NCBI RefSeq assembly: GCF_001649575.2
Contig: NC_051443.1
Location: 21,444,709-21,508,708 of the forward strand
Length of the DNA: 64,000 nt
Reading direction: 5' to 3'
Origin: Kryptolebias marmoratus
Lineage: Eukaryota > Chordata > Actinopteri > Cyprinodontiformes > Rivulidae
The notes below the pieces were generated by a model. That model made no database searches, was not told the DNA's origin, and saw only the letters and a program-made list of their open reading frames with translations. Every line of letters begins with the position of its first letter. Positions within the stretch are counted from its first letter, which is position 1. Shown here in pieces: positions 48,558-60,560 of this stretch. A program made the position numbers and the translations under genes.

Positions 48558-48939
48558 ACAATCTCACATCTGCATCATTAACCACCCCTCCTGGAATAAC
48601 TGTTGAAGAGTTTTGTAACACCAATGTTAGACCGGAGAGAAAACACCTACACTTTACATGTGAAACACCAGAAAGCATACCTCTAAATGCAACTGTGTAT
48701 TGTTAAACAGAATAAAAGATGTAAGAAATAGTTTCATTTTATGCTCCATTTCACCACTGTGACAATAAATCATCAATAGTGGATAATTTTCAGAAAGCAA
48801 AGCCTTCATTACCCAACCACCTGTGACTGCTTGTTTCATTTTAAACCACCCAACATGTCACAGTTATTGAAAATCATTTGCCAAGCTGCAGCCCTGAGGA
48901 ATTCCAACAGAGAGAATAAACAAACACAAACACATGCTG

Positions 48940-49115
48940 TGCATTGTCCTGCAGACAGAGATAGGAAGGAGGCCGTCGGGAAAAGAGAAGTCTCAGTTCG
49001 ACCTGCAGTCAAACTTTTAATAAACACGTTAAATCCTTATGGATCCTCCCACTGAGCTGCCACTACATGGCACTCATGAGAAATTAGCACTAGACAAAAT
49101 TAATTGGCTGCCTGG
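48940..49115. promoter_or_regulatory. Candidate conserved non-coding element
   Basis: Mixed-composition island with TAAT-type words (agacaaaattaattggctgcc near 49092) in AT-rich desert. Inference from composition only. Confidence 0.2.
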
Positions 49116-51415
49116 AGAGGAAAGGAGAAGAAAGAAGGGGGGATTGGAAGAGAAATTATAGAAATCAAGTGAGGAAAAAAATGACAAAACAATGTCAAAC
49201 AAGGGTTAAGAAAACTGGAAGAAGAAAAAAGAAGACAATACTGATTGAAAGGTGCTAAAACATAAGGATGGAGCTGGAACAATACAAAGAAAAGAGAGAT
49301 GGGGAGCAGAATTAGTGAAGGAACAAGAAAGAACAAACAAAGAGCAGATGAAAGTTGTAGGAACACGCAAATACATGGCAAGACTTTCAATTCTGAGTCA
49401 CTTCAAGGAAACCCGATGGAAAATTAACAAATGTCCAAATTATCATTAAAGATGGATTAGAGCCTCTTTCTGTTCACTAGCCAGCCATTCATCAGCCTCC
49501 TGCTCTTGTAGCAGAAAGTGTCAGTGACTAAAAAACTTGCTGTGATGACTAATTTAAAACTTCCCTGTGGACACGTAGAGACTAGTCTTTTGAAATGTGT
49601 CCACACTGAAACATGATGTGTTAAAAAGGTTATTTTTTTTACTTTCTCCTACTTATCCACACACATATAAATTCCATGCAAGCAGCACTGCAATGCAATA
49701 TAACTAGGTGATTTTTTTTTTAAACAAGCATACCTGAATATTCTACTAGCATTGAGATTTGCTGAAAGGAACAATTTGCCCAACGGCCTAAAAAGACCAC
49801 ATGACTAAGAGGTTCATATAAATTCCATGCAAGCAAAAAAGAAAAAAGAACAAAAAAATCACAGAGAGAATTAAAAATGAACCCTAACTTTGAGCAGTAA
49901 CCTGCTTCTAGTGTGCACATCCAGGGCACAGGGAAGATGAATCCTGGGAAAACTCAACTGCAATTGACATACATGAAAAATGTTGACTCTCCTGGTAATC
50001 ATACATATGTTTCTTTGGTGTTTACTGAATAAAGTAACTGATTCTCAAACCTTAGCTTCAGTGAATATTTACACTTTAAACAATTTTATTAGGAAAAGTT
50101 AAAAATAAATACATAAATAAATAAAGAAGAAACTAGTGTCACTTCTTCATCTACATCACAAAACAGAATTATCTTATATTGGAAGCTTAAAAAATATAAT
50201 ATAACAATATAGTAGACTTTGCTATTGCTGACCAACATGCAGGCACTTTGGTTGTTTCTGTGAGTAAACAAAAGCATGTCGTAGTTGGCATCAATGTAAG
50301 AAAAAAAAATGCAAATTTTGTTTCTGTCTTTTTGTTGTTGGTTTTTCAAATTCATTTAGTTTTACCTGTCATTATGACATTGCAGGGAATACTTTATATA
50401 CCTGAGTTTTATGTCTGTTTTTTTATTTTCTGCTCTTGGGCATTGCAAAAAAAGCTCAAGTTGAAGTCACACCTCAAGGTCAATGTATTGTTATCACTGT
50501 TAACACATGCATGTTGATGCATGCCAAAATCAAAATCATCACATCACAGTTGTCTATTGTCTTCTGGTGTTAATTGGGGTGGTTGTTCACTTCTCTTGTT
50601 TTTTATGCCTTGCATTTATACCTCACAATATCACCCATGGGAGACTCAGGACTCAAACTGAATGGCATTTTACTTTTGCAGTGAAAGCTGCTTAGTGTCA
50701 GTGTAATTATGCAAGGTACCTCTCTGACTTCAGTTTGAAGGTTGTCTAATCATTGAGAAGCATTTTCCTTATGCCTGCTCTGTTGATTTCTGGATGAAAG
50801 GAAACTGTTCAATAGAAACAAAGTTACTTTAAAGTGGAGATTCTTTAAAAGACTTTACTCAGATCTGAAACTAGGTTCCAGAGTGACTCTTAAAACTTTA
50901 CTGCAACTTGCCTCCTACTTTGTGATCTATTTGTGGTTGATCATTTTGATATATTTCCAGAGAAACAACCATTTTATGTTAGTCAGTGTTAAATGCAGCT
51001 CCTAACTACCATTATGCCTGCTATGCTCCCCACTAGACTCCTTAAATTCCAGGAAAAGTAATGATCTTTGGTGAAGTGCGATTGAAAATATGGCAACACA
51101 CAGTGGTGCAGGTGGAAGCTATTAAATGACACTTACTCGTGTCATAGTGCAGTCAGATGGCCTCACCACAGGTGAGTGAACTGCTATATTGATTTAAAAT
51201 CATTTATGTTAAAATGCATGCTACCCTAAAACTCAAAGAGCAGATGGCAAACTGCCACACACAAACAAGCACTTCCACTAATACACACACTTGCATATGC
51301 TCCTGATTTGCTGGGTCAACAATAAAACACATGGTGAATCCTCATTTTGAGGTGTTAATGTAGACACAAAGTATAAAATAAAACTTGTGGTGACAGCAGT
51401 GTGTGTCCTCTGATC
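49116..51415. other. Intergenic, no gene seen
   Basis: Starts with a purine-rich stretch (49110-49340) that yields long low-complexity frames on both strands. The rest is AT-rich and unremarkable. Confidence 0.6.
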
Positions 51416-51570
51416 TTTGTCAGTGTGTGTGCATGGATTACACCCAGCAGCATGTGTTGGGAGATTTGCCTCATCAGCAGATGGCTAATTGCTTTATCAA
51501 TTACCCATGAAAATGGTAATGTCGTCTCATTATCAATTATTTAATTTGATGTATAAGTTATTAACTAAAC
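51416..51570. promoter_or_regulatory. Candidate enhancer-like element with clustered homeodomain-type sites
   Basis: Between 51480 and 51560 there are at least six TAAT/ATTA cores, in words such as gctaattgctttatcaatta, atggtaatg and ctcattatcaatta, set in mixed-composition sequence after a CAGCAGATGG E-box-like word. This density and layout is typical of vertebrate conserved non-coding elements. No conservation could be tested. Confidence 0.3.
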
Positions 51571-52894
51571 AGGGGGTAATTTACCAATAAGATGCAGCCA
51601 AGTACTGTCTGAAAAGTGATATTCATCAGTAAATTTAATTGGTTGTTTAATTGATTCTAAAATTTCCAATCATTGGAACATTAAGATCATGCTTTGTATA
51701 TGATCTGAGGCAGTTTATGTATGCTAATTAATGTGTAAAATACAAGAATTCATTTTTAAATTCCTTCTTTACACTTTTACAAATCATAGAGCTCCACAGA
51801 GATTTTTGCTCAAACCAATTAAAGTATGTTAGCATCTTTTTGTTATAGTAAGCACAATAATTTTGTAGTTGATGTGATAGTGGTACTAATAAACAACAGA
51901 AGTTCATAATCATATGATGCTATAATCTCCAACTGTTTTGCAAAAAGATAACATTTGTTTGTGGTTAATTTTTGAAACTTTGTTTTGTACAATAAGGGGA
52001 TTCATAAAGACAACTGTCTTCCATCAGAGTGTGTTTAAAACAAACAAAGCAACTGATTCAAAGATCTGTTCAAAGCTTCATGGTCTTTTTGTTTTAGTTT
52101 GCTTTCCGTTATTCCCATTGTCATTTTTACATCTTCCAATTTTCAGTCATTTTTTTCTTAAGTACATGTAAAGTAGTTCTTGGTTTTATTTTGCTGTCAA
52201 ATGACTCTTTTTTTTAAAGTTCTGCTCAGTATTTGCATCATGTTGCTTTAAAGTACTATTTGTTTTGCTTTAAATAAAACTATTTTTATTAACTTTCTAC
52301 TTATAATAGCTTGTCTTTAGCTGATTCCTCCCTACCACAGAAGTGCATGTAAAAAAACAAAGCAACAACAAAACAAAAAACCCCCAAAAAGCATCTGTTT
52401 GCTTAGCAAAAAGAAATAAAGAGTCAATTTGCCCACATCTGAGATGACAGAGAAGGAACAGATTCTTCTCCAGTTTTATCTCTACAAAAAATAGAGATTT
52501 ATAGGATTATTTGCTTCAAAGGTCCATTCTATAATTACCACAGGGAGCCAATTACTGGCTTTTTCTCTGCTATGATTTATCATCATTCCTCTAAAATAAT
52601 GTCAAACATGTTAATGAGGATGATTTGCTACAATATCATAAACCCACAAATTTCCATTTTTTATTCTGTTTATGGTATTGCACAGATATAATACATAAAT
52701 GAATCACACCAGGGTTTGTAAAGAATTTTTTCATCACAATCATAGAAAAAAGGTTTCTGCATAATAACAAATAAATAAAAATTGGTACAAATAGTGGATC
52801 GTATTGCAGACTTAAGACATTATTTTGTTTTATTATTATCGCCTATTATCAAAAAGAAGTGTGTGCGAGTTTTATTTTATTATTTATTTTTTTA
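51571..52894. other. Intergenic, nothing distinctive
   Basis: AT-rich sequence with A-runs near 52350-52390. No gene seen. Confidence 0.6.
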
Positions 52895-53075
52895 GCAAAT
52901 TATCTCCCTAACATGTAGACTGTATTTGATAAAACTCTGAGAAAGGAATTACTCCAACAGATTAATATTTGGAGTCAACTTGATTCAAGATGGCCACCAC
53001 AGATTAAATTCTTAGAAAGTAATCACTTGAACTACATCTACAACTGATTATTACTACCTGTTAAATTGGCACCAG
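52895..53075 (-). repeat. Dispersed repeat, family B (partial, minus orientation)
   Basis: Reverse complement reads gctgtggtggccatcttgaa, aagttgactcc, then gagttttatcaaat, matching the centre of the 42380-42695 copy. A further cagttgtagatgtagttcaa unit precedes it on the minus strand. Confidence 0.55.
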
Positions 53076-53559
53076 TTTGATACTACTGTGGCATCTTGTG
53101 CCGTCATAAAATTATTTACAGACAAAAAAAAAACATTAATGTCTTTAGTACTGGAGCTTTTCTTAACTTTCACACTCAAGGCATTTTTCCCTAGTGGTTA
53201 ATTTGGTAAGGAAATAGACTTCTAAGAGATTTTTTGATCTTGTTGCTTGTAGCAAATGTTGCCTTAAAGAGTAACAAAAAGGGGAAAAGGTTCAATTTGG
53301 AGACTTAACCTGAAGGAAAACATGTAAAGTGTGGTATGTTTATGTAATATGCAACATACATGTCAATTATCTATTTGATCAAAAATGATGAGGATGTTTC
53401 TATAAAATAGAGGCTGTCTCCTATTGAAATTAACCAGCAGGAACAAAGAATAAAAAAGCTAAATTCATCTGACCAACTTGAAGGATATTATTCAAGAGTT
53501 TATGTTTCTTGTTTAATGAAACACACTTTCTTTCATACACACCTTTAGAAGGTTTATAC
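53076..53559. other. Intergenic, nothing distinctive
   Basis: AT-rich sequence. No gene seen. Confidence 0.6.
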
Positions 53560-53960
53560 GATCAAACACACTGCAAAAGGCTAATTAAGAATATGCATAG
53601 CCTGGACTTAGTAAGCTCATTTGTCTCCAGCCATCCGCATGTTGATAACGAGGCCCTCTGCTCATTAAAGCCGTTAAGCTGCAGGCCAGACAGCCCACTG
53701 TCAGTTAGCTAACAAGGTAAATGAAAGAGGCAGCCAGTGTTGACTTTGCATGGGAAGCTGGAGGTTGGAGATTAGGCTACTTGACTCTGCACCAAGACAG
53801 CAGGGCAAGGTTTGTCTGACCCGAGAAGCGCTGCCCAGGATTTGCACCCAAAAGACAGCAATCATGCTGATGAGATTATTCACAGATGCATTACGTGTTT
53901 GTTGGGGGAGGTGTGCAACTGAGTGTGTGCAGCAGGAGGTTAATTAGCCTTTTTGACTTA
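53560..53960. promoter_or_regulatory. Candidate conserved non-coding element (about 400 bp)
   Basis: The longest island of mixed composition in the right half, with few simple repeats. It holds ctaattaagaatatgcatag (homeodomain and octamer-like words), ctcattaaagccgttaagct and ggccagacagcccactgtc. Open frames on both strands (65-67 codons) have no recognised content and no paired splice sites. I favour a regulatory element. Confidence 0.3.
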
Positions 53961-55119
53961 TTGCTGTGATGGTAGGGATCAGCAAAAAGAAACAAGGTCA
54001 AATGGTAAAAAGACACTGATCATACAAGGAAGAACTGGAGATGGGCGCTTACTTTTTTTGCTACGAGTCTCTAGAAACCTTACCAAGGATGGTCTGCATA
54101 TAAATGGAAATCATGAAAACATATTTTACTAAGACTTCTGAATTTAATACACCAAACCAGTTGCTGCTTGTCAAAGAAAAAATATGGCTTAACAGTGGTT
54201 TGATACACTTTAGTAGTAAAGCTCTGCCTAAAGTTTAACTAGGTAATTTTGTTGCATATTTAAAAAAAGTGAAAGTTGCATTCTTGGAAATCATATTTAA
54301 ACAATGACAGAAGATTATAATATATATATAGACATATATATAGATATATAATTTCAGTCAGTCAGACTTGTTTTTTTTTCCAGTGTTTATGCCCAGTCTT
54401 AGCAATGGTGGTAAATTAATTTCTAGTGCTCACCAGTGCTCAAGCACTTGCATTATTTTTGGCTTGAAGCTTTCTCAGGATTAGCTGGACACAATACTGT
54501 CATAACCTTTTTCTGTGATAAATGTATCCGTAGTAAACATACACAATTGATAGATTACTAAAATTCATCTGACTCATTGTGAAAGCTTGCTTTGTGGAAT
54601 AAATATTGTAGAGTAAAAGACTAAAGAAATGCATTTGAAAAGCACGTGCTTGGTGTCAAAATACCTTAAAGATGTTCCAGTAGCTGAAATCAGGATTGTA
54701 ATGTAAAACTTGTTCTACGTAATATTTTTATTAAAAGAAAATGTCAAAGTAAAGGTAAGTTTGCTTCTTTTACCTGCTCTGAGATACACTGATGACAAAG
54801 ATAGATATCATTCTTGGATAAACTTGATTTCAAGTTGAATGGTTTTGGTTTATCTTATATTGCTATCAGACAATAGTTTGACAGGGAACAAGCCACATTT
54901 TCTGATATATGCTGAAAATCCCCTTCTTAGATGACACATTCCTAGTCAGGGACAAAAATGAGAGATGCACCCTACATCAATCTCAGATCCAGAATTATTA
55001 AAACATACTGCAACTGCTAACACCAGATCTATGCCTTGGGCTCATTTGTTGGTTCTGGGCCTCCATTTATTTAGCTCCCATATGGCAAAAGTTCCAGCTT
55101 GACTTAATGAGGCTGGAAT
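53961..55119. other. Intergenic, nothing distinctive
   Basis: AT-rich sequence with an interrupted TATA run near 54318-54348. No gene seen. Confidence 0.6.
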
Positions 55120-55124
55120 CCAAG

Positions 55125-55250
55125 ACGAGATAAGGTAAGGCAACATAAGATTAACTTTATTGATCCCTGAGGGCAAGGAATGCCAGAGGGGAAATTGAGT
55201 CATTACAGCAGCCAACTGAGGAGGTGCAAGATGGAGGACAGAGTAAAAAA
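55125..55250 (+). repeat. Short dispersed repeat (AACTTTATTGATCCC type)
   Basis: Contains ttaactttattgatccctga and gaggggaaattgagtcatt, words found in a frequent fish repeat. Partial copy. Confidence 0.55.
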
Positions 55251-57109
55251 GGAAAACACGGTGGTGTAATGCACACAGAGAATGACCTGCAATCAGCATT
55301 CCTAGGCTAAAGTCCCTGGCAAGTGAGGCAAATAAGGGGGACTAGCACTGAAATGCTTCTCAAGGTTACACAGAACAAAGATTATGTCTGTTGAGGAGCT
55401 TTGTTTTGATTTTCTATTGTTACTGGCTCCATTTTATCCTAAAAGCCCAGATCATACAACACAAAGGTGACTGTTACATGCAACTGAAGACACAAGTTGA
55501 ATTTAGAATATTTTTATTTTTTATTTTGTGTAATAAGGTGCTATGTTCATCGTATATAGAGCAAATTTAGACTGGGGACAAAATTCCTGTCTTGCAGTCT
55601 TTGACTTAATCAGATTATTTTTGTTGTAAACATTTGTTCTACAATCTAAATTACATTAAAACAAATGAGCTGGTGTTACTATATCAAGTGAGACTGCTTA
55701 CATTGTGTTCCTAAACCTGTAGGAACACATTTTCTACCATTCACTGTAGTTACTTAAGCGTTGTTTTATTTTAAAACATGATTTTTAATAATCTCCTAGC
55801 AACCTCTGGCATTATTACCAAAAGGTTCCTGAATCTCTAAAATATAGGTAGCTTATCAGCAAGGTAACCCCGATTGTACTGATAGGTTGTTCAAGCATTA
55901 AACAAACCACAACCCCTTGTTCAAATTTTCTTCTTTGTGTGTTTATTTTTTTAAACCACATTTGTGGTGGCTTTTCAATTTCACTGTGCTTGCCAGTTCA
56001 TTTAGCATTTGCCATATTTGCCACATTGCCAGTTGAGTAAATTACAGCCACTGATTGCATAATTACTGACATATTGATGGTTTCGCATTTTGTAAATGAC
56101 TGAAATTGATGATGCAACAGTCAGACTCATTTTTTGTGATTGATCAAGCAGTCTTTTATGACAAAATTAATAACAACCTGGGCTGTACCAAATGGATTTG
56201 TGCAGTTTTTTTTTCTGTAAAATTAAAATAGTCATAAAATGTGTTCATATAACACACAAAATGTGTATGATCTAAACTTGTTTATTTTTTTTCCATTCCT
56301 GATACTTGTGCATAAGTTTTTTGTTTGCTAAAATGTGATAATAAAAAAGTAAGACTCTTAGTTTTATTCAAGAGTGTCACAATGTGTATGCCTAGTTAAA
56401 TGTAATTGTTGTTAATTACCAACCTGTGATTTCACAGTGCTGGCATGTGTACAAACTAAACTCAATTTGAATCCAGATTTGAGATTAAATAATTCTAAAG
56501 AAACACAACTGAGCTATACCCAGCTAGGAATATTCCTATTAAAAACTTTGTGCTGATACATGACCATGGCACTATCAATATCTGTGGGGAGAGTAACAGT
56601 TTAAGGACCTGGAGATTTTAACTAGGTGTGCAGCAGATGGCAGAGTCTAGAGGTAAATAAAGAAATGGTGAGTAAATAGAAAATGTGGAAGGAGAACTGA
56701 TCAGTTTCGGGGGTTTAAGGATGGTGTCGGTGGTGTTGATAGCCTCAGGCTATGGTAAATAAGATCCAGTCAAATTCGAACAACTCTTTTAAAGAAGGAG
56801 AAGAGTGGGATGCAATCAGGGTTTATTTGCAGCATGTGTATTAGCCCACACTTATCACAACTTTTCTTCTAAGGGCAGCTCCTGGGACACAAACTCAGCT
56901 GGCTGCAGCACATGGATTGTATTCACACCAACATGGGCTGAAGACCAACGCACTGAACCAATCTCCTGTCTTCCCCTCAAGCTGTTTGAAGCAGAACACA
57001 GAATTATGGAATTTTTTTGTGCATTCGCAGAGTAATCGCACAATGTCTCATTCAATAGACATATTTTGAAAAAGAAAAGGGCACATCTCATTACCTACAA
57101 TAGAAAAAA
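55251..57109. other. Intergenic, no gene seen
   Basis: AT-rich. A mixed stretch at 56800-57030 has short frames on both strands without recognisable content. Confidence 0.6.
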
Positions 57110-57260
57110 AATGGAATATTGTCAGCAGCATAATAATGTGAACTGTAATTAGCTGTGAGCTCACCTTTACACTTAACAAAGATGAAAATGGCTCGTTCAA
57201 ATCAAGATATAATCACTGGCCATTCATAGTGGAGAAAGGCAATTTCCACATTTTTAGTTT
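57110..57260. promoter_or_regulatory. Candidate conserved non-coding element
   Basis: Contains gaactgtaattagctgtgag with a homeodomain-type core, tcacctttacac and cactggccattcatagtgg. Selected by word content only. Confidence 0.2.
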
Positions 57261-59405
57261 GTATTACACGTAGTATTGCTGTGGCAATGTAAAATCAAAT
57301 GATAATTAAGAAATAAATTGCTATAATTTCACTCAAAGTCACCAGTATTTTGCAAATACTGTATTCCATCTGTATTATTAAAGTGAAGAGTGTGTCTATA
57401 ATTTGCGAAGGTATGTGTGCCATCATGTGAATATTACAACACAACCCAGCCTTTTATTACATCAGATGCTTTTTAGTCAAACTGAATTACTGAATTATTC
57501 CATAAGGTAAAGGCCACACAATCTTTTTGATTAGCATTCCTAAAACATATTCAGTAAAATAACTCTGGATAACTGTCCATGTCCATGTTTTTTTTTGTTT
57601 TTCTTTCTTTTGATTGTTTATTTATGTATTTTGTTTAAGGCTCTCATTTTCTTATCTTTTATTTTCTTGATCAGTCTGCATTTGAGTCTTACATATACCA
57701 TAGACTTCAAGGTTATTTCATTTTGACTCCATCAACAAGATAAAAATGCCTCGGTACAGACTGAATAAACAAATTTTTATAGCCGGTCTTTAAGAAACTT
57801 ACGTGTTTTGCATGAAGGTTTCATGCAGATAGTGTAGTTCAAATTCTCATCAAGATGCCATTGTTAGGACTGCTCTACTTTTACCTGCTGTTCAAAATTG
57901 GTGGTCCTGCATTGTCTATTTGAGAATACAATACACACAGTGCAATATTTGGAATGGCAATGGGTGACTGGAGCAGAACAATGCATCAACTTTGACACAT
58001 ATCTTTGTGTGTGTCTTGAAGAACACAAATCAAATCAGAGGTGCAACAATCCTGCCTTGAACAGACAGTGCAAAAAAAGGTTTGCAACTGTATATTGTTT
58101 ATTTATTCATTTACTTTCCACAACATGTCGTTTTTCATCCCTGTTTGGTTTTCACAGAATGTCCAACCTTTTGTGAGGATAAACAGGATGAAGAAAAGGT
58201 CGTCTAATACATGTTCTAAGAAGATAAATATATCTTTTTGTGGTGTCAGCGGGGTTGCTTGCTTCAATTTGAGCTCAAGCTTTGTCGTTTCTCCCTTTAA
58301 AGCTATCATGATTTAAACAAATTTAAATTTGTTTTTACTTTAAAGATCCTGGTACATGTAAATAAATTATTTTTTTAACACATATTTGATTCTTTACATA
58401 ATTTAAATCGTGTTTTCTGGTTTTCCATGCTTTATAAAAGTCCAACATAAAAAATGTTTTTGTTTAATGTAACTGAATGTTCAAGTGCATACTTGATTCT
58501 GCTAAAACTGTATGTTCAGGCACCATATTTTTCAAAACTACCCATTTCCATTGTGCTTTACTGCATCACAGTTTTGCACTGTAACTTATCCAGTTGTGCT
58601 TCATCTGCACCTGCTACACATCATTACCTCATATTCAGCTTTGATTTCTGTTTGTGTTCATTAGCTGAGCATCACATTAGCTGGCTTGTCAACGCTGCAG
58701 CCTGTGTTCTCCTTTAACTTAAACACACACCAGCTATGCAAACCTGCCCAGACATGCAGTTAACAGAGCACTTAGTAAATGGACATTTGTGATTTCAATT
58801 CACAACACAAATGTAGAAGCAACAGGTGGTTGTAATTTGAAGAAGTGAGGCATTAGCAGACGACTTGGAATGCAAATATTTTAAATAACAATTACAGAGC
58901 TTTAAAGAGACATTACAACAATACAGCATTTATAGTAGGTCAGTTTTTCCACAATCAATAAAGGAAGAGTCAAAGCAAAAATAATTGTTCAGTTCTTTAC
59001 TTGAAAATAATCAGTCTGTTCAACTAGCAGCACCAAAATGAAAAGTGGATGAGTAGATTTTAATTTAAAAAAAAAATTAGAAAGAGGATGATAAGATAAG
59101 ACTTTGAAAGGTCAAAAGCTTTATCTTCAGTGACTTCTATTTTTTTCTGTAATTTAAAACAAAACAACCACAGATTTAGTATGTCCCACAGCTTGGAAGT
59201 TTTTCATGACCTAAAACTTTATTTTTTAAAGTTTTGTTTTGTTTCTTTTGCTCTGCACAAAGACAGGAAGTAGTAGACTAAAGATAACAATAACTGGCAG
59301 AGAAATATAGCAACAGTTCTCAACTACTGATTAAATGCATTTTGCAGATGAGTTGAGAATTCCATAAAAAAATGATATTTATGACATACAGAGGATCCAG
59401 ACTGC
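57261..59405. other. Intergenic, no gene seen
   Basis: AT-rich. Frames at 57898-58316 overlap one another in several phases and are not gene-like. Confidence 0.6.
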
Positions 59406-59410
59406 ACATA

Positions 59411-59475
59411 ATAAGCACTTTGAGTTGCTTCCTTGTTGCTGAAATGTGCTATACAAATAAAGCTGCCTTGCCTTG
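59411..59475 (+). repeat. LINE-like 3' tail fragment
   Basis: Contains taagcactttgagttgctt, ttgctgaaatgtgctatac and aaataaagctgccttgcct, a 3' end shared by many fish non-LTR elements. Only the tail is present. Confidence 0.6.
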
Positions 59476-59624
59476 TTGTTTTTTTGCACTCTTGAATGCA
59501 CTGATATCTTAATTAGATTTGTTTCAATCCTGGACTGTAAACAGTGTAAACAGTCCCTATAGCCAAGTTGTGTAAGCTCCTAGTTTTACATCAGCATTTA
59601 AGACTAATTTCTAATTGGTGCTAA

Positions 59625-59850
59625 TGTTGCTTTGTCTTAGCTGACAACACCTGTGAGCTCTCAGTGGGGAGCTTTCAGTTCATCTTCTGTGCTTGCTGAG
59701 ATCTCGTGATGGCTCTGGTTGAGATCGGCAATTAGACCAATCCTTCTGTGCACATGCCAAACTGTCCGAGTTAAATTAATTGGATGGTCATTACAATAAT
59801 GAATTATACTATTCTCAGTCTGAAACCTCAGAGGTGCAGTATGGGGAAGA
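59625..59850. promoter_or_regulatory. Candidate enhancer-like element
   Basis: Mixed-composition block with a cluster of TAAT/ATTA cores at 59770-59815 (taaattaattggatggtcat, taatgaattatac) and a CAATTAGACCAAT word. Inference from word content only. Confidence 0.3.
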
Positions 59851-60189
59851 CAAACGTGGGAGGCTTTGTCATTTGGGAAATTATAGAGCAGAAAGAGTAA
59901 GACAAAATGTGACAAACTGTAAGAATAATCATTTAAATTTGGAAAACCATTATATTAGTATTTTTCTCAATTGGGGAAGATGTGCAATGCAAAACAAAGG
60001 TCAAGTTAAATCATTAGAACTCCATCACAATAGTTTTAGTCCACAATTTTTAGAACTTCAGAATTTTTAGCTTTAGTATTGTCCTAAAAGCTGTCTAATG
60101 CAACTTCTGACCTCATCCTGTGGTATTTTCTATTTAATTTCATTGCTCAGTCGTATGACGTTGTTAAATGTATTTTTATCATGGGGTGA

Positions 60190-60560
60190 TGTTGTGGAAT
60201 AGAGGACCCAAAAGCAATTAAATCGTGTTTAATGTAAGGACCTGCAAAATTAGGCAGAAAAAGAAATCAACACTAAATCAAAACTTTGACACTGAACAAG
60301 ACAGAACAGGAGACAAACACATGAACAACAAGAATCTGACAGAAAACCACACACATCTACACTGAAGGAAGATAATGACTTGCCAAAGTGGGGTGATACA
60401 ATTTGCAAACTACAACAACGTGTAAATGAAGAGGAGAAAACAAAATTAACAAAATAAGATAAAACAAATGTTAAAGAAAAAAAATAAGCAAAATCAATAA
60501 AACCAGACAGTTATAAAAACACCACAAAGGCCAGACCACTTGATTTAGATATTGTACAGC
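60190..60560 (-). repeat. Probable dispersed repeat, family I (minus orientation)
   Basis: A-rich sequence with ggcagaaaaagaaatcaac, actaaatcaaaactttgac, actgaacaagacagaacagg and acatgaacaacaagaatctg, the order I know from a common fish repeat. No coding frame. Confidence 0.5.
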
